Assembly: GCF_013373865.1 (NCBI RefSeq)
Contig: NC_050473.1
Coordinates: 3,707,455 to 3,771,454 of the forward strand
Source of the DNA: Monomorium pharaonis
Lineage: Eukaryota; Arthropoda; Insecta; Hymenoptera; Formicidae
Length of the DNA stretch: 64,000 bases
Direction: 5' to 3'
This document shows, piece by piece, positions 23,186 through 36,500 of this stretch. Below the pieces are notes generated by a model that saw only the letters and a program-made list of their open reading frames with translations, was not told where the DNA came from and made no database searches. The position numbers and the translations under genes were made by a program. Position 1 is the first letter of the stretch. Each line of letters starts with the position of its first letter.

Positions 23186-25237
23186 AAATTTAATAATTTG
23201 TTTATGCATAATAGTACAAAAAAATTAGTATTAAATCAATAACTCTCAGTAATTTGAGGGTAGGAATTAGGTCTTGGAAGAATTAAGTCATAAATATGTA
23301 ATATATAGAATTTATTTAATATCTTTACATAATATCTGAAAAATGTGTCAGAATATCAGAATCAGTCCGATTCAATCCGATACAGCGAATGGTTACCGTT
23401 ATTACCTTCATCGCGTTGAAAGCAGCGCAGTCTCCCTCGCATCTCGTTACTCCGATCGAAAGGTAACGATCGTCATCACGACAAGAACTCCGGGGAACCC
23501 CATTTTCGTTGCACGGTTATCCCATATTCTGCGTATTAAAAATGTGTTGCGTTGCGATGGCGAACTAAGGGTGCGAAAGTGAAACGCGCAGGGTGGAAGC
23601 GTTGCTCACCCCGAAGACAGTCACTCCGTGGCAACATTATATAGTTTATGATCGCAAAACACCCGCTCCGCAACGAGAAAGGTATGATCCTCGTTACGAC
23701 CTCGTAAAGAAACCTTTTAACGTGTCCACTTCGCGGCGCCTTCCCAGCAGCGACTCTACTCCAGGGAGTGAATTCACCGGGAGACAGAAAGAACTTTCAT
23801 AATTATTGCGCCCGGATTGTCGGCATCCAGATTGCTTCCGAGTGCCTCCGATAATACTACCCTCGTCCAATCGCGACGCGCATAATTCTCCCGCGATTCC
23901 GCAATAAGCGGACAGCTCCAAGGGCGGATTACGCACGCCGACGTGCTCTTCACGTCGGACGGTTGTCAAAATAATATTTGTTCAGTTCCACGGATTTCGG
24001 ACTCGGAGAGAGGCTTCCCCGCCTGTTCGCCGCTCCTCCTAGCCGTAACATCAGTTATGAGACTTATGACCGTCGTGATTGTCATGTTTTGTCAACTCTT
24101 TTGTGCGCGATAGAAGGGCTGCCACCGCGCAAGGATCACGGGCCCTTTGCCTCGGAGCCTTTGCTTGTGCGTTCTTCGATTGCGTCCTCCTCCTCATCCT
24201 TCTCCTCCTCTGGTGAGCCGACGTTGCGATAGAGGTGCACTGTGAACCGTCCCAAAGGACAAAAGTGCTGGGCCGGAAGTTCTGTTGGCACAAAATTCGA
24301 TACGTCATTCGACGGAGAAGCCCTGTTTGTCCACTGCCGGAGCGCGTTTTCACGAGCATCGCATCGTCAGATTCCATTCTGACGAACGTGAGTCTGGGCG
24401 ATGAATCCAAATCCAAATACATCTGTGTCTTGTCAGTGATGCGCGAATGCACCAATCGAACCCAATAACGAATTGAGAATAGCTATTTTTTAAGATATTT
24501 TGTCTTGTAGCTTTTATCACCACTTTATTGGAATTTTCATTAAGTTTTTAATGCGCTCTTCTAATATATCTATCGCAAAACATCATTATTTCTAATTTTG
24601 TTAAGTATATCTAGAAAAAATGATTGAGTCTTTCTGTTAAAATTAGTTAACGACTTTTTAGTAGAGCACTTAAAAAATTCTGAATTGGAATTACGTCTTA
24701 ATTAGAATAGTAAATGTTCATAATTTCATTTTTTCTATTTTATAATTTCAAAACACATAATTAAATCAGTCACTTGAAAAACAACAGAAGTTAATTTTTG
24801 GCAAAATTAAGATATTAGGAGCCTCAAAATAAAAAAATAATAGATACACAATTTTCTTCGATATCTCAATTTCAACAAAAAAATGACTTTATTGTTTTTC
24901 TGATGATCGATTTAGTTATAATGTACTCTTTGTCGTGAATTTTCAAAATTTAAACATCGTAACCCTAGTATAGTTTCATTTCCTTGTCAAAGTTGTGACA
25001 CTTTCCCATATAAGCAAACACTTGTTTGACAGCTACAAATGTATCGTTTTTCCACGAAGATATCTTAGCCCTTAGTATCAATTTCTTTTCATTATCTCAA
25101 AAACGCTAATTTTGTGTGAAATTTTTTATCAATGACACGAAATGTGACAATACAGTTGCATTGACAGAAAGTAATTAACAAAATTTATAATGTACAATAG
25201 TACATTTTGTAACAAAGGTGTAAAGTCGATTTCGTAT
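23186..25237. other. Non-coding; GC-balanced block 23370-24475, then AT-rich
   Basis: The GC-balanced block holds overlapping frames on both strands (up to 134 codons at 24051-24455, minus) rich in Arg/Ser/Pro and without a known domain, typical of random frames at this composition. 24475-25237 is AT-rich with no feature I can name. Confidence 0.5.
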
Positions 25238-25931
25238 GCACGAGTGCGTTCATCCGCGTTGAATCTAATAAAATTCGATTTGATTCGAATTCGAATTTCT
25301 ATAGTTCAAATATGAATTATTCGAAAATTTTGAATCAAAACGATTTTAATGCAAATGTTAATATTTTTTTAAATCTATATTTTCTGCTAATAAGAAAAAC
25401 AAGATTGATGTGACTGTACACGATGGGCGACGAGCGATGAACGATATTCAATAAAAGCTTAATCTATTTTTTTTAAAAAACAACTCTCATTGGATATCTC
25501 TCATCGCTCATCGACCATCGTGCATCGTCCATCGCGAACAGAGTGCAATCAGTAATACTATAACGTTGGAAAACAATAAACTACATATATTGAGAAACAC
25601 AGGCTTAGTTTTAATAATTAACTATATATATATGTAGTGTTTTAGCAAACAGATGTATAAATTTTAATGCGTTATAAATACTGCTAAATAAGAAATAATT
25701 TTATGTTATTAATTTTCTATTTTTAATTAATTTATTTTATTTTATTAATGTTCTTGCCTAATGTAATTTTATTGTCGTATTCTTTTATCTTTTACGCAAA
25801 ATATAATAATTAAAATAAAATTGTAAACAATATTTTCATGATTTAATTCGATTTAAATCTATTCGATTCGAATAAAAATTTATCGATTGGATTCGCTTTG
25901 ACATCAAAAATCATTGATTCGCACATCTGTA
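25238..25931 (-). mobile_element. hAT-like MITE, copy 2, interrupted
   Basis: Read on the minus strand, 25931-25800 gives CAGATGTGCGAATCAATGA and continues like the start of copy 1 (17845 onward), while 25402-25238 matches copy 1's other half (GAAAATATA, TTATTAACATTT, AAAATCGTTTT, TTCGAA, GAATCAAATC). So it is an inverted copy of the same family about 7.4 kb away. It is split by an insertion and its middle is longer than in copy 1. No target duplication is apparent, which suggests greater age. Confidence 0.75.
25396..25680. mobile_element. Nested insertion inside hAT-like MITE copy 2
   Basis: A near-direct repeat, CTGCTAATAAGAAA (about 25384-25397) and CTGCTAAATAAGAAA (25681-25695), brackets ~285 bp with no counterpart in copy 1. 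It contains an imperfect inverted repeat: GTACACGATGGGCGACGAGC (about 25417-25436) against the complement of the CATCGCTCATCGACCATCGTG stretch at about 25502-25522. Family unknown; the long flanking repeat would be a 14-bp target duplication. Confidence 0.55.
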
Positions 25932-27769
25932 ATATAAAATTTAATTTCGGTCCTTGAATCCAAATTATATCGATAAATTTGTCAAAGTCGTTTCAAATTT
26001 TTTTCACATTTACTATGACAAACTCAATTGCCAAAATAACACTATTTTTACTGTACTTTTATCATATCTTCTCTTAACGTTAGATTAATAAAAATTAAAC
26101 TCAATCAACCACAATGTACATACGTTTTATTGTCTTTTATTTTCCCGTTTCTAGTTTTATTTTCGCAGTTCTCTGTTCGAGAAAAACGAAATAAAAACGA
26201 AATTTGACGGCTATTGACGGAATTAATATATGGATCAACTGCTTTAATGTACGTCGATAGGCTCTCAATAGCAGACTCTCCTCGTTCGTTTCTTTGGCAG
26301 GTGCGATGATAGCACAATTCGGGAGTCACGTATGCGAGTAGAGCCGAGAGAGAGAAAAAATCCCTAAATCCATCCGTCGCTCGTTGCGTTCCTCGCAGAT
26401 CATTCTCTCTCGCACTTTCTTCTTCTCTCTTTTTCTCCCCCGCGCGAACAGTCGGATCCTTCCTTCGCGCCCTCGGCACTTTGAAAAATGCCCCGAATTG
26501 TTATTTTTCTCACCCTCGATGGCGCTCGTCGTCGACGACCCCTCTTAGGGAGTACGGTCAACCGAGGACCACGCCGCCACCACCACCACCACCACCACCA
26601 CCACAATCCAGCAATTATCGACGTCGAGGCCGGCCACGAGTGCGTGACTATGATAAATCTATGATAGCGATCGGGGAATTTATTACGCGCCTGGCGCGAA
26701 TGAGATTCCGCTCCCGCGAGCGGCGACTCGCATAAACGCGTTAAGGCGTCATCGTCGCACAGGGTGCGACCATCGGGGGTCGGTTAACGCAAGGCAGGGC
26801 AGACCGGACCGCTCGACCAATCCAGCTCGTTGCACGGTAATAAAAATATCGGGGAAAAACATTGGCGATGGCCGCCTACTCTTTATGGACCGCATATGCG
26901 GCAAAACCATTTTTCTCCGACTTTGCGTTCGCGCTGCGTGACGAAACGACCGTGTCAAGTTGTTGCATCCTCAACACGTCGCGTCAACCACGTAATACAC
27001 ACGAGGGCGCGAGTATTCCTGATCGTTTGTAACAGTGACCGTGACGGCTGACTTAAATTTGCAAACGTACTTTTAAACTAATCTATTTTGGTCTCAGTAA
27101 AGAAAATAGAGTCTTGAAAATTTTAAATAATTTTTTAAAAATAAATAAAGTAAGATTTAGAAAATAAAGTTATCTTTTTCGAATTTCTATTAAATTTAAT
27201 CTCAATAAATTTTAGAAAAAGAAAAAAAAGATAAACAAAAAGCCGTTTCATCTGTCAAATGATGCTCAAAGTATCCTGCAGGCCCACGTGAATTGAACAA
27301 GGTAGAAAAAAAATGGAGTGACGGATGAAAAAAAGCGAGACATGGACCGCAATGAAGCTCTATTATTTTTTATTGCGATCGTTCACCGGCTGTTCACGTA
27401 GCTACGTCCTTGAACGTGCTTGATAGATAAGAAACGCGTTTTTAGAAGCGAGGGATTCGGGCCTGAAAAGATCGCCTATTAAGGTAACTCTAGTCCTTTC
27501 AAACGGTCTTTGGCGCGGCCGGACAATCTTCTCAAGGATAATTGATAGCCTACCTTCTCAAAGGCACCCGTTACTGTCTTTCGCGATTGATTACTGGGAC
27601 AATTATTATAGACGCGATCGCGGAGACGACATTATGCCGAGTACGAGCTTATTCCGTTTAAGATAGCATCACTAAATAGAAACATTTTTTAATACCTTGT
27701 GATGTAATTTCTCACTGCCAATATTTCAATAAAGAGAAATGTAAAGTTTTGTGCAATCAGCTATGTAGT
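25932..27769. other. Non-coding; GC-balanced block with (CCA)n repeat
   Basis: 25932-26150 is AT-rich. 26150-27050 is GC-balanced with an interrupted GA/CT-rich stretch (26400-26450) and a (CCA)n run of about ten units (26573-26603), read as poly-Pro or poly-Trp in shadow frames. 27060-27240 is AT-rich; 27250-27650 is balanced. No exon with splice signals was found. Confidence 0.5.
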
Positions 27770-29840
<2,071 letters not shown>

Positions 29841-29843
29841 CTA

Positions 29844-30110
29844 TTAATATTTTAAAAATTGAACAAAGAAAATGTTTGTAATAAAATAACTACGAATATT
29901 TTTTTCAATTTCTTTCGATTGTACACGAGATCGAACATTTTCTTCTTTTATCATATGATGACTCGCGCCTGAATCTAATATAAAATCTTTATTTGAAACC
30001 TTTATCCATTGCATACAGTATTTATTTATGAGCAAAATAAACGTCTTTTTCATTACAAGTGGCTTCGATCGTTCGCACATTCTTCACTTACTCCTTTGAA
30101 ACAAATTTTT
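29844..30110 (-). pseudogene. Copia-type retrotransposon fragment (protease active-site region)
   Basis: A 78-codon minus-strand frame contains ILDSGASHHM, with the Asp-Ser-Gly-Ala-Ser at 29961-29975. This is the aspartic-protease active site that follows gag in Ty1/copia polyproteins (usually W-x-LDSGA-S-x-HM). The Asp and the trailing His-Met are kept. Upstream, toward 30110, a Cys residue is readable but a full CCHC zinc knuckle is not. Downstream the frame drifts and stops after about 35 residues, with no integrase or RT. It is a short dead fragment. No LTR was identified. Confidence 0.7.
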
Positions 30111-31134
30111 CTTTTGATATTATTTCGTATCGTTGAAAACAGAAAATGATCGAGTTACAGAAAATACCTTGTACATTGAATGTGAATAGTCTATATTGAT
30201 TATCATCAATATAGAAATTAGTCGCGAATTAGTCGGAAAATTTAGCGCAATCATGTGCAATCGTCACTGCTCTCCATGTTCCGTTCATCTGATGATATTT
30301 CATAAAAATAAGAGAAAAAAGAGTATTAACTTCCATCTGTACGCGCCGACAAAAATTGAACGTAAGATCGGACAAATCCCGCTTTCCGCAGAACGAACGG
30401 GAATCCTGTCTCCGTGTTTATCCTCGGAACCGGAGACAAATATCGGGTGCTGGCTTTCGACGACAGAAGACGGTCGCTCGCGGAGGAAACCCACCTCCCA
30501 CAGGATCGCGGATAAAAAACATCTTCGATCCTGATGGCAGAAGAGACAACGCGCGACGCTAGCGAGGAGGAGCCTCGCCCGAGACGTGCGCGTGCCAGCG
30601 ACACATTGTCTCTCTTTCTCCCCCTCGATTTTCTCCCTCCACGTGTTACCGATCTCGCGGATGTCGGTTTACATATTTTTAACCACTTTTTTTCCTACAG
30701 TCGGCTCGTTCCTTTCTCCCTCTTTCTTTCTCTCACTCTTTGTCTCTCTCTTAAACGGACATGCCTATCGAGTCTTTTTATTGTGTCCCTATCTCTCTTT
30801 TTCTCTTCCTTCTTTTCCCGGACTAAAGTCCGGGAACGTGTGCGCGTTTCACCCCGAAAAGTAGATATTTTCGTTCGGGGAAAAAAAGCGAAAAAAGCGC
30901 GTATTCGTTACACGTTGCACGAGGGTGCGCTTCTGGTCCGCACCCGCGCGCAAACGAAGCGGTTCCGAACGTCGGCTTCGTACTTTTCGTAGCGAAGAGA
31001 GAACGACGGAGAGGAAGGGTGTCGAAGGGGGGGGAGAGAGAAGAGAATTGAGAGTAAAACATCTACGGTCACGAAGGGAAAATGAAAACCACGCATCTGC
31101 GTACAAGCGAGCAAGCGAGAGGGTAAAATTGGAC

Positions 31135-31170
<36 letters not shown>

Positions 31171-31483
31171 GCGAGCGTTGTCTCTTCCGGAAAGTGGAAA
31201 TTTGACGACGGCAGCCCGCGTAAAGGAAAAAAAGGGAGCGCACCCTTATTACATGCGCGTTCCGCACGAGCGAAGGGCAAAAAGCACCTCGAATCCTTTA
31301 ACCGAGATGAATTGAGAAAAAAACTCGCGTGATTTATAGCGTCACGCCGCCGATTTAAGGCACGCCGCGAAAACACCAAGTTTTTAATGGCTCGCGAACC
31401 GGTGCTGCGCACAGTGACCCGAAATCCAGAAAAGCTGGCTAAAAATAAAAAAAAGATCATATATCAAAAAGAAAGAGTTTCAG
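30111..31483. other. Non-coding; GC-balanced block 30340-31480
   Basis: CpG- and CT/GA-rich block with overlapping frames on both strands, the longest 203 codons on minus (30849-31460), dominated by Ser/Leu/Arg runs from (AG)n at 31139-31168. A perfect 10-bp stem with a 2-nt loop lies at 30815-30836 (TTCCCGGACT and its complement). No supportable gene. Confidence 0.5.
30191..30214. other. Perfect 10-bp-stem palindrome
   Basis: CTATATTGAT (30191-30200), TATC loop, ATCAATATAG (30205-30214). It is about 80 bp upstream of the copia relic on its strand. It might be a fossil element end; function unknown. Confidence 0.6.
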
Positions 31484-31989
31484 TTAAGGGGATGCTGGAG
31501 TGTTTGATCGGGATCGATAATGTAGAGTAATTCGTATATATTATTAACTAGATTTTGTATGTATTCTCTTATAGATTTGGAAATTCTTTTCCAGAATTAA
31601 AGGATACATATTAATATCAGTCTTTGAATTAAATTTTACATCAAAAACAAAAATATTTATTGCTCTACTTATTATCTAAATTTTCGTAGCGCGTTTTCGT
31701 CTCATAGGTATTAAAATCTAATTTACGAAACTCGATTGTTTTTGTTCTTGTCATCTATCAGTCTTTGGTTATGAATTTCGTAAGGACAAACCGTAAATCT
31801 TTTATATTAAGCAAATTTTTTTCCATTTTTGATATAAGTTCCACCTTATAGCCTGATAGTAATGCGTATACTTTTATTCCGGAGAAAGATTTCCAAACCT
31901 ATAAAAGAGATTAAAAAATTTTGCGATACAAAAAAGTACTATCTTTTTGTCGATAAAAGATAAAAAAGACGTTCCCAGTATCCCCTTAA
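31484..31989. mobile_element. 506-bp foldback element flanked by TTAA
   Basis: Both ends are TTAA followed inward by GGGGATRCTGG (TTAAGGGGATGCTGG at 31484 and the complement of CCAGTATCCCCTTAA ending at 31989). The inverted repeat continues imperfectly for about 200 bp per arm: CTCTTATAGATTTGGAAA on the left matches the complement of TTTCCAAACCTATAAAAGAG on the right. TTAA target duplications are the mark of piggyBac and some other DNA transposons. No transposase frame is present, so it is a non-autonomous MITE with long arms. Superfamily is inferred from TTAA only. Confidence 0.85.
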
Positions 31990-33032
31990 GAGCTGCTTGC
32001 TCTCTAACGTAGATTATGAAAATAACTGGCCTCTACGTAGGTTTGAAATTTTTAAGTTACTCTTAGTTTAAGGGAGAATGAATAGGGGATCAGTCCTGAC
32101 ATAGTTTTAAAGACCCCTGAGATCCGTAATACCGCTCAACATTTCGTCCAAAGAGATACTTTCATGCGCCGAAAACACAGAAAGACGCAACTCTCAGGAA
32201 GTCCGCGTAATCGTATCTTCATGAATCACACTTGATTTCAGGTAACTTATAACGGCCGCATTATCTCCTCCGCATTATGTCCTCCATATTATTAATCAAT
32301 AAATCTGATATTAAAGTTTCGAGTATACAAACGTCAATATCCTCCTCGGAGCCTTCGCCGCGCCTCGTAATCCTGTCAGAACTTTTCCATTAGACAGCCG
32401 CGGGTCAGTATTCGAACGTAACGACGCCCCGTATTAATTTTATCCGTCTTTCCCAGCGTCTCGTCTATCGCGAGACTCTCGGATGATCGATGAAGAAAGG
32501 TTCTCGCTGGATATATACACGACGACGCGTTTAAGGCGGCAAACAGCTCCATCAGAGGCGGCGTACGCCGACCACGGGACCACGTTAATCCCGACACTAT
32601 CGTCGTAACGTTCGGCGCATTATTCGGGTAGCCAATCGAGCGTCAGTGAGCATGCGACGATCGGGTTTATGTGCCATAAAACGAGAATTGCTGCCGGGCG
32701 GGCGCGCGAACCTTCCTCTCCTTCCTCCTTCTCTCGCTCTCTGATGACTCTCGTAGTCATGCAATTATTCTGATCAAATTGCCTCCGTTCGAACAGCGTG
32801 CTACAGTGAAGCAACTCGGGTCGCGAAATCATTTGCGCGTAAATTCTAATTATCGCGCCGCAGCGACCCTACGCAACCGCCGAATAAATATAGAGTTGTC
32901 TTCCCTTCGGCCAAACAATTAAGCACCCGCGTGGAGCTTAGTGAGACGCCGTCGGGAATGGCATAGATTCCGCTAATGAAACGAGATTGTGCTTTCCCAA
33001 AGGAGGAAAATGAATTATTAGAAATCTTTTGT
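31990..33032. other. Non-coding, GC-balanced
   Basis: CpG-containing block with short overlapping frames (under 90 codons) and an interrupted GA-rich run near 32720-32740. No domain, RNA gene or repeat is recognised. Confidence 0.5.
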
Positions 33033-33599
33033 ACACAGAGAGAGAATTCACTCTTAGTAGTTTTCTTAAAATCGCGGTGGTCCCGAAACAACATGGAAAA
33101 TTTCATCATAATTTGCTAAAACTTTACTAACTCTCTTTAAAAGTACAGTAAGATTCTTCAAAACAATCTTATAGTATCAAATTTAAACTAATACATTCTA
33201 TTTAACGATTATTGTTTTATAAACTTTCCTTAAAAAAATTGATCATTTAAGTTTCAGCAAAATTATTTTTATTTTAGTATTATAATCATTTAAATAGCAC
33301 AATATAATTGTTTTAATAATAATGGTATTAAAAAATTCTAATTCTCATTGCGGGTTTAAAGATATTAATATTTTCTATCCGAAATATATGTTTTTCTCTA
33401 TTCAATAAAAATTATTGTTGAGTAATAAGAATTTTTTATTCTTCTTGATAAAACTACACAAAAATGTTCATGAAAGCAAGTTGTTTGTTTAATGCTATAT
33501 AATTTTATTTCCAAAATACAGAACATTCTCAAAACAAGAATATTCTTTCTTTTTGTGAATGATTCTATCTATGATTTTAAGGATAAATTTTCTCGTGTG
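33033..33599 (+). mobile_element. AT-rich repeat family A, copy 1
   Basis: Starts ACACAGAGAGAGAATTCAC and ends near GAATTTATCC-complement ..TTTTCTCGTGTGT (33584-33599), giving short imperfect inverted ends. Inside is the family core AAACTAATACATTCTATTTA (about 33186-33205) and, near the right end, CATTCTCAAAACAAGAATA (33523-33541). Related copies with the same core and tail order lie at 38490, 47533 and 58986. Non-coding. Confidence 0.6.
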
Positions 33600-36500
33600 T
33601 TAAGTCGTTACTCGATAGGAATACTACAACACTGTTTATCTTGAGATGTTTCCTAACATTCCAACTCGTAACAATTACTCGATAACTCAAACTTGAAGAG
33701 ACTCGACAAAGCTTTAAGAATTTTTTTCTAGTTACGATATTACTAAAAATTTATTTGGGATATTAATTTTCGTCGGGGGCGGCGGTGTAGATACATCGGC
33801 AGATATATTTATCAGGCCGACAAATATAATATATCTCTCCATTCCGAGGAGGAACGAACGACTCGTTAGATGTCGAGATATTAACGCTCGAGCGGACAGG
33901 TAAAAGAGCGCTTTTGGAAAGGTGCGCCGTGGCGAAGGATATTTAGGTGCGAGCTTCAAAACAGGATCGTAAAGCGACGAGGAATTAATTCAAATGGGGC
34001 ACGTGTGAAATACCTTTGTGATCCAACAGACGTTTGTTACTGATGAAGAATACAAATTTTTGATTGCGTCTTTCTCGCCCATTTTTATCTATCAATTTGT
34101 TTCTTTCTGATACTAACCAGATCTTGGCAAAAACATGCGTTAATGTAATACATAATGACATAAATTTTTAAAATAATACGTAAGAATCTGTTATAAATTT
34201 ATCATAAGCGTCAAATTTATTTAAAATACATACTAAATCCTAGTAATTTAATACATCAAAAATATTAAATTAAAACCAAAACTTAATTTGTTTATTATTT
34301 AAATTTTTCTTCAAGAATATTTTATAATTTTATAATTTTACGTTATATTATAATATTATTCTTTGAAAAGAATATACACATTTTCTTTTTAAATACATAA
34401 TAAGTATTTTTTTCGTCCGTGATAAGTATATTTATCACTTTGAGATTATTATCAAGAGAGGAAATATTCTTTTTGTGTTAAAGATAACTGTAACTTGAAA
34501 AAGGGCAAATTGAGTAATTGCTTTTCTTAGCAGTAGAATTGATATTTTTCTGTGTGTACATTGGACGATTATTTCTGTATTCTTTTACTGCGGATATTGT
34601 TGAAAAAAAAGTCGAAGGGAATTGAAGTTTCAATTAACTCGCTTGATACGCAATCCGTGTGCCGAACGAAAAATGATCCCAATTGCAGCCAATAGAGAAA
34701 CGGATTGATGCCAGAATGGCCATGTTGTGACAGCAACGCGAATTAATCCCTTTTCTTCAGAGAAGAAAGGGTAAGCCAACGTGCTCGAATAGCCGAGCCC
34801 CTTTCGAGGGATAGGGTTGCGCAAGGGTTGAGATGCAACGATGGCGGTGTCAGTTACAAAATGGCGTAGCGCTACGTGGTTAATATACGAATGATAAGCA
34901 TGATTATATGTAAAATTCCTCAACGATATGTTACCTAAATAAATGCTTAGAGAAAAATTTCTGTAAATATTACGCGTGAAAAGCGATTAAGAAGCTTTCA
35001 GATTTTCCACTTAGTCTTAAAGGCTCGTTGTGACTATAACTATTAGATGCATTTAATTCTACTCGTTTTGAATTAATTATCAACGAGTGTAAGTTTCGTA
35101 ACGCGTAATGTCAGTCGCCTGCCGCATTTGATATTCATCCGACGTTAGTTTCCGTTTCCTGCACGGCTGCGATGCGACGTCTTAAGTTCAAAATATGTTT
35201 AACTAGTCGTAAGGAAGGAGGACCGTAAGGACAGGAAAGAGTCTCGTCTCCGCGCGCGCGAGATCGGAGATCATTTATTTCGCGACATGAATATTCCCCG
35301 TTGTCCTCGTAACTTGTTTCCTGTCATTCGAGGATCTATCTAACCGCCGCTGTGTGCGGTGACACATAAATTTTCGGAAAAGGCAAACACAGGAGGAGAG
35401 GAGACACACCGTCGCACCCATAACTCACCGGAAATGCGCCACCTCCGCAGGAAAGGTGCGAACCTAGCAGCCTAATGAGATCCCTCACTGTTTTAAATTC
35501 TCGATCTCGCGCTGGATGGATGCGCTGCGGCGCAAACTCCAACGATCGTTGGACCACACTGTTGCGAACGCGGCCATTATAACGGTATTTTGAGAAAACC
35601 TCGATGTCTGTGCCTTACTTAGCGAGATTTAGATACAATAGATAAATCGTACGAATAACGATAAAGCTAAATAAACAGGTATCAACATTACTAAAGCAAA
35701 CAATGTAGTGAGGATCATATAACAATGACTTTGAAAGTTTACGATTTAAAATTTATAAAATATCAAATTAAGATTAAATAAAAGCAATTCTAATCAAATC
35801 TAATAAGGTGAACTATCACAATATTAATATCATAAATTTTATACACCTTACAAAAGTATATAAAGTGTTATAACAAGATTACGATTACTCCTACATTTAA
35901 TTAAACGCGCGTAATTGAATGGAGAAAATATTTCTAATAAAATTTAAGTCTGAAAATATAAAAATCATAATAATTATATAAGAATGTTTTTCGAAACGAT
36001 ATACGTATATATTAATAAACATATGTAGACATAAATACAAATTTCGTATATAATTATATATCATTACATGAGAAAATTTTTTCTTAAATTATAAGAACTT
36101 TGGTTTAGAACATTTTTACAATGCTGTATAATAATTTTTATTTAACAGTTTATAAAATGTCTTTTGTACATTTCAAAAATGCTCATGATATTTGATAAAT
36201 GACCAAATGATCTCAAGCTTATCATCACACACGATAAAATTTGTGACAAATTTTGGGGTAAAATATACTAAAAAATTATCTCCGCGGGAATTGCTTATCT
36301 CGAAATAAAATAACGTTTCGTTAACGTTATACTTTCTAAGTCCCGTTAAGATTATTCTAAGCCTATTCGCAATGCAGATAACACGTACACAGACAAACGG
36401 CTATTTCGGCGCGATGCTCACGATATGGCTAACACGATAAATCACGATTATGGCTAACCACGGGTGTAGAAGCGCGATACACGTGAATCAGCTACGCTAC

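Noticed and set aside
31356..31380. TAAGGCACGCCGCG, similar to the start of miR-124
   Set aside because: miR-124 is almost invariant in animals; this differs after ten bases and the expected opposite arm is missing.
30849..31460. 203-codon open frame on the minus strand
   Set aside because: Driven by (AG)n and Ser/Leu-rich translation, with other open frames overlapping on both strands.
31762..31772. TCTTTGGTTAT, the start of miR-9
   Set aside because: Match stops after 11 bases and lies inside the TTAA foldback element.
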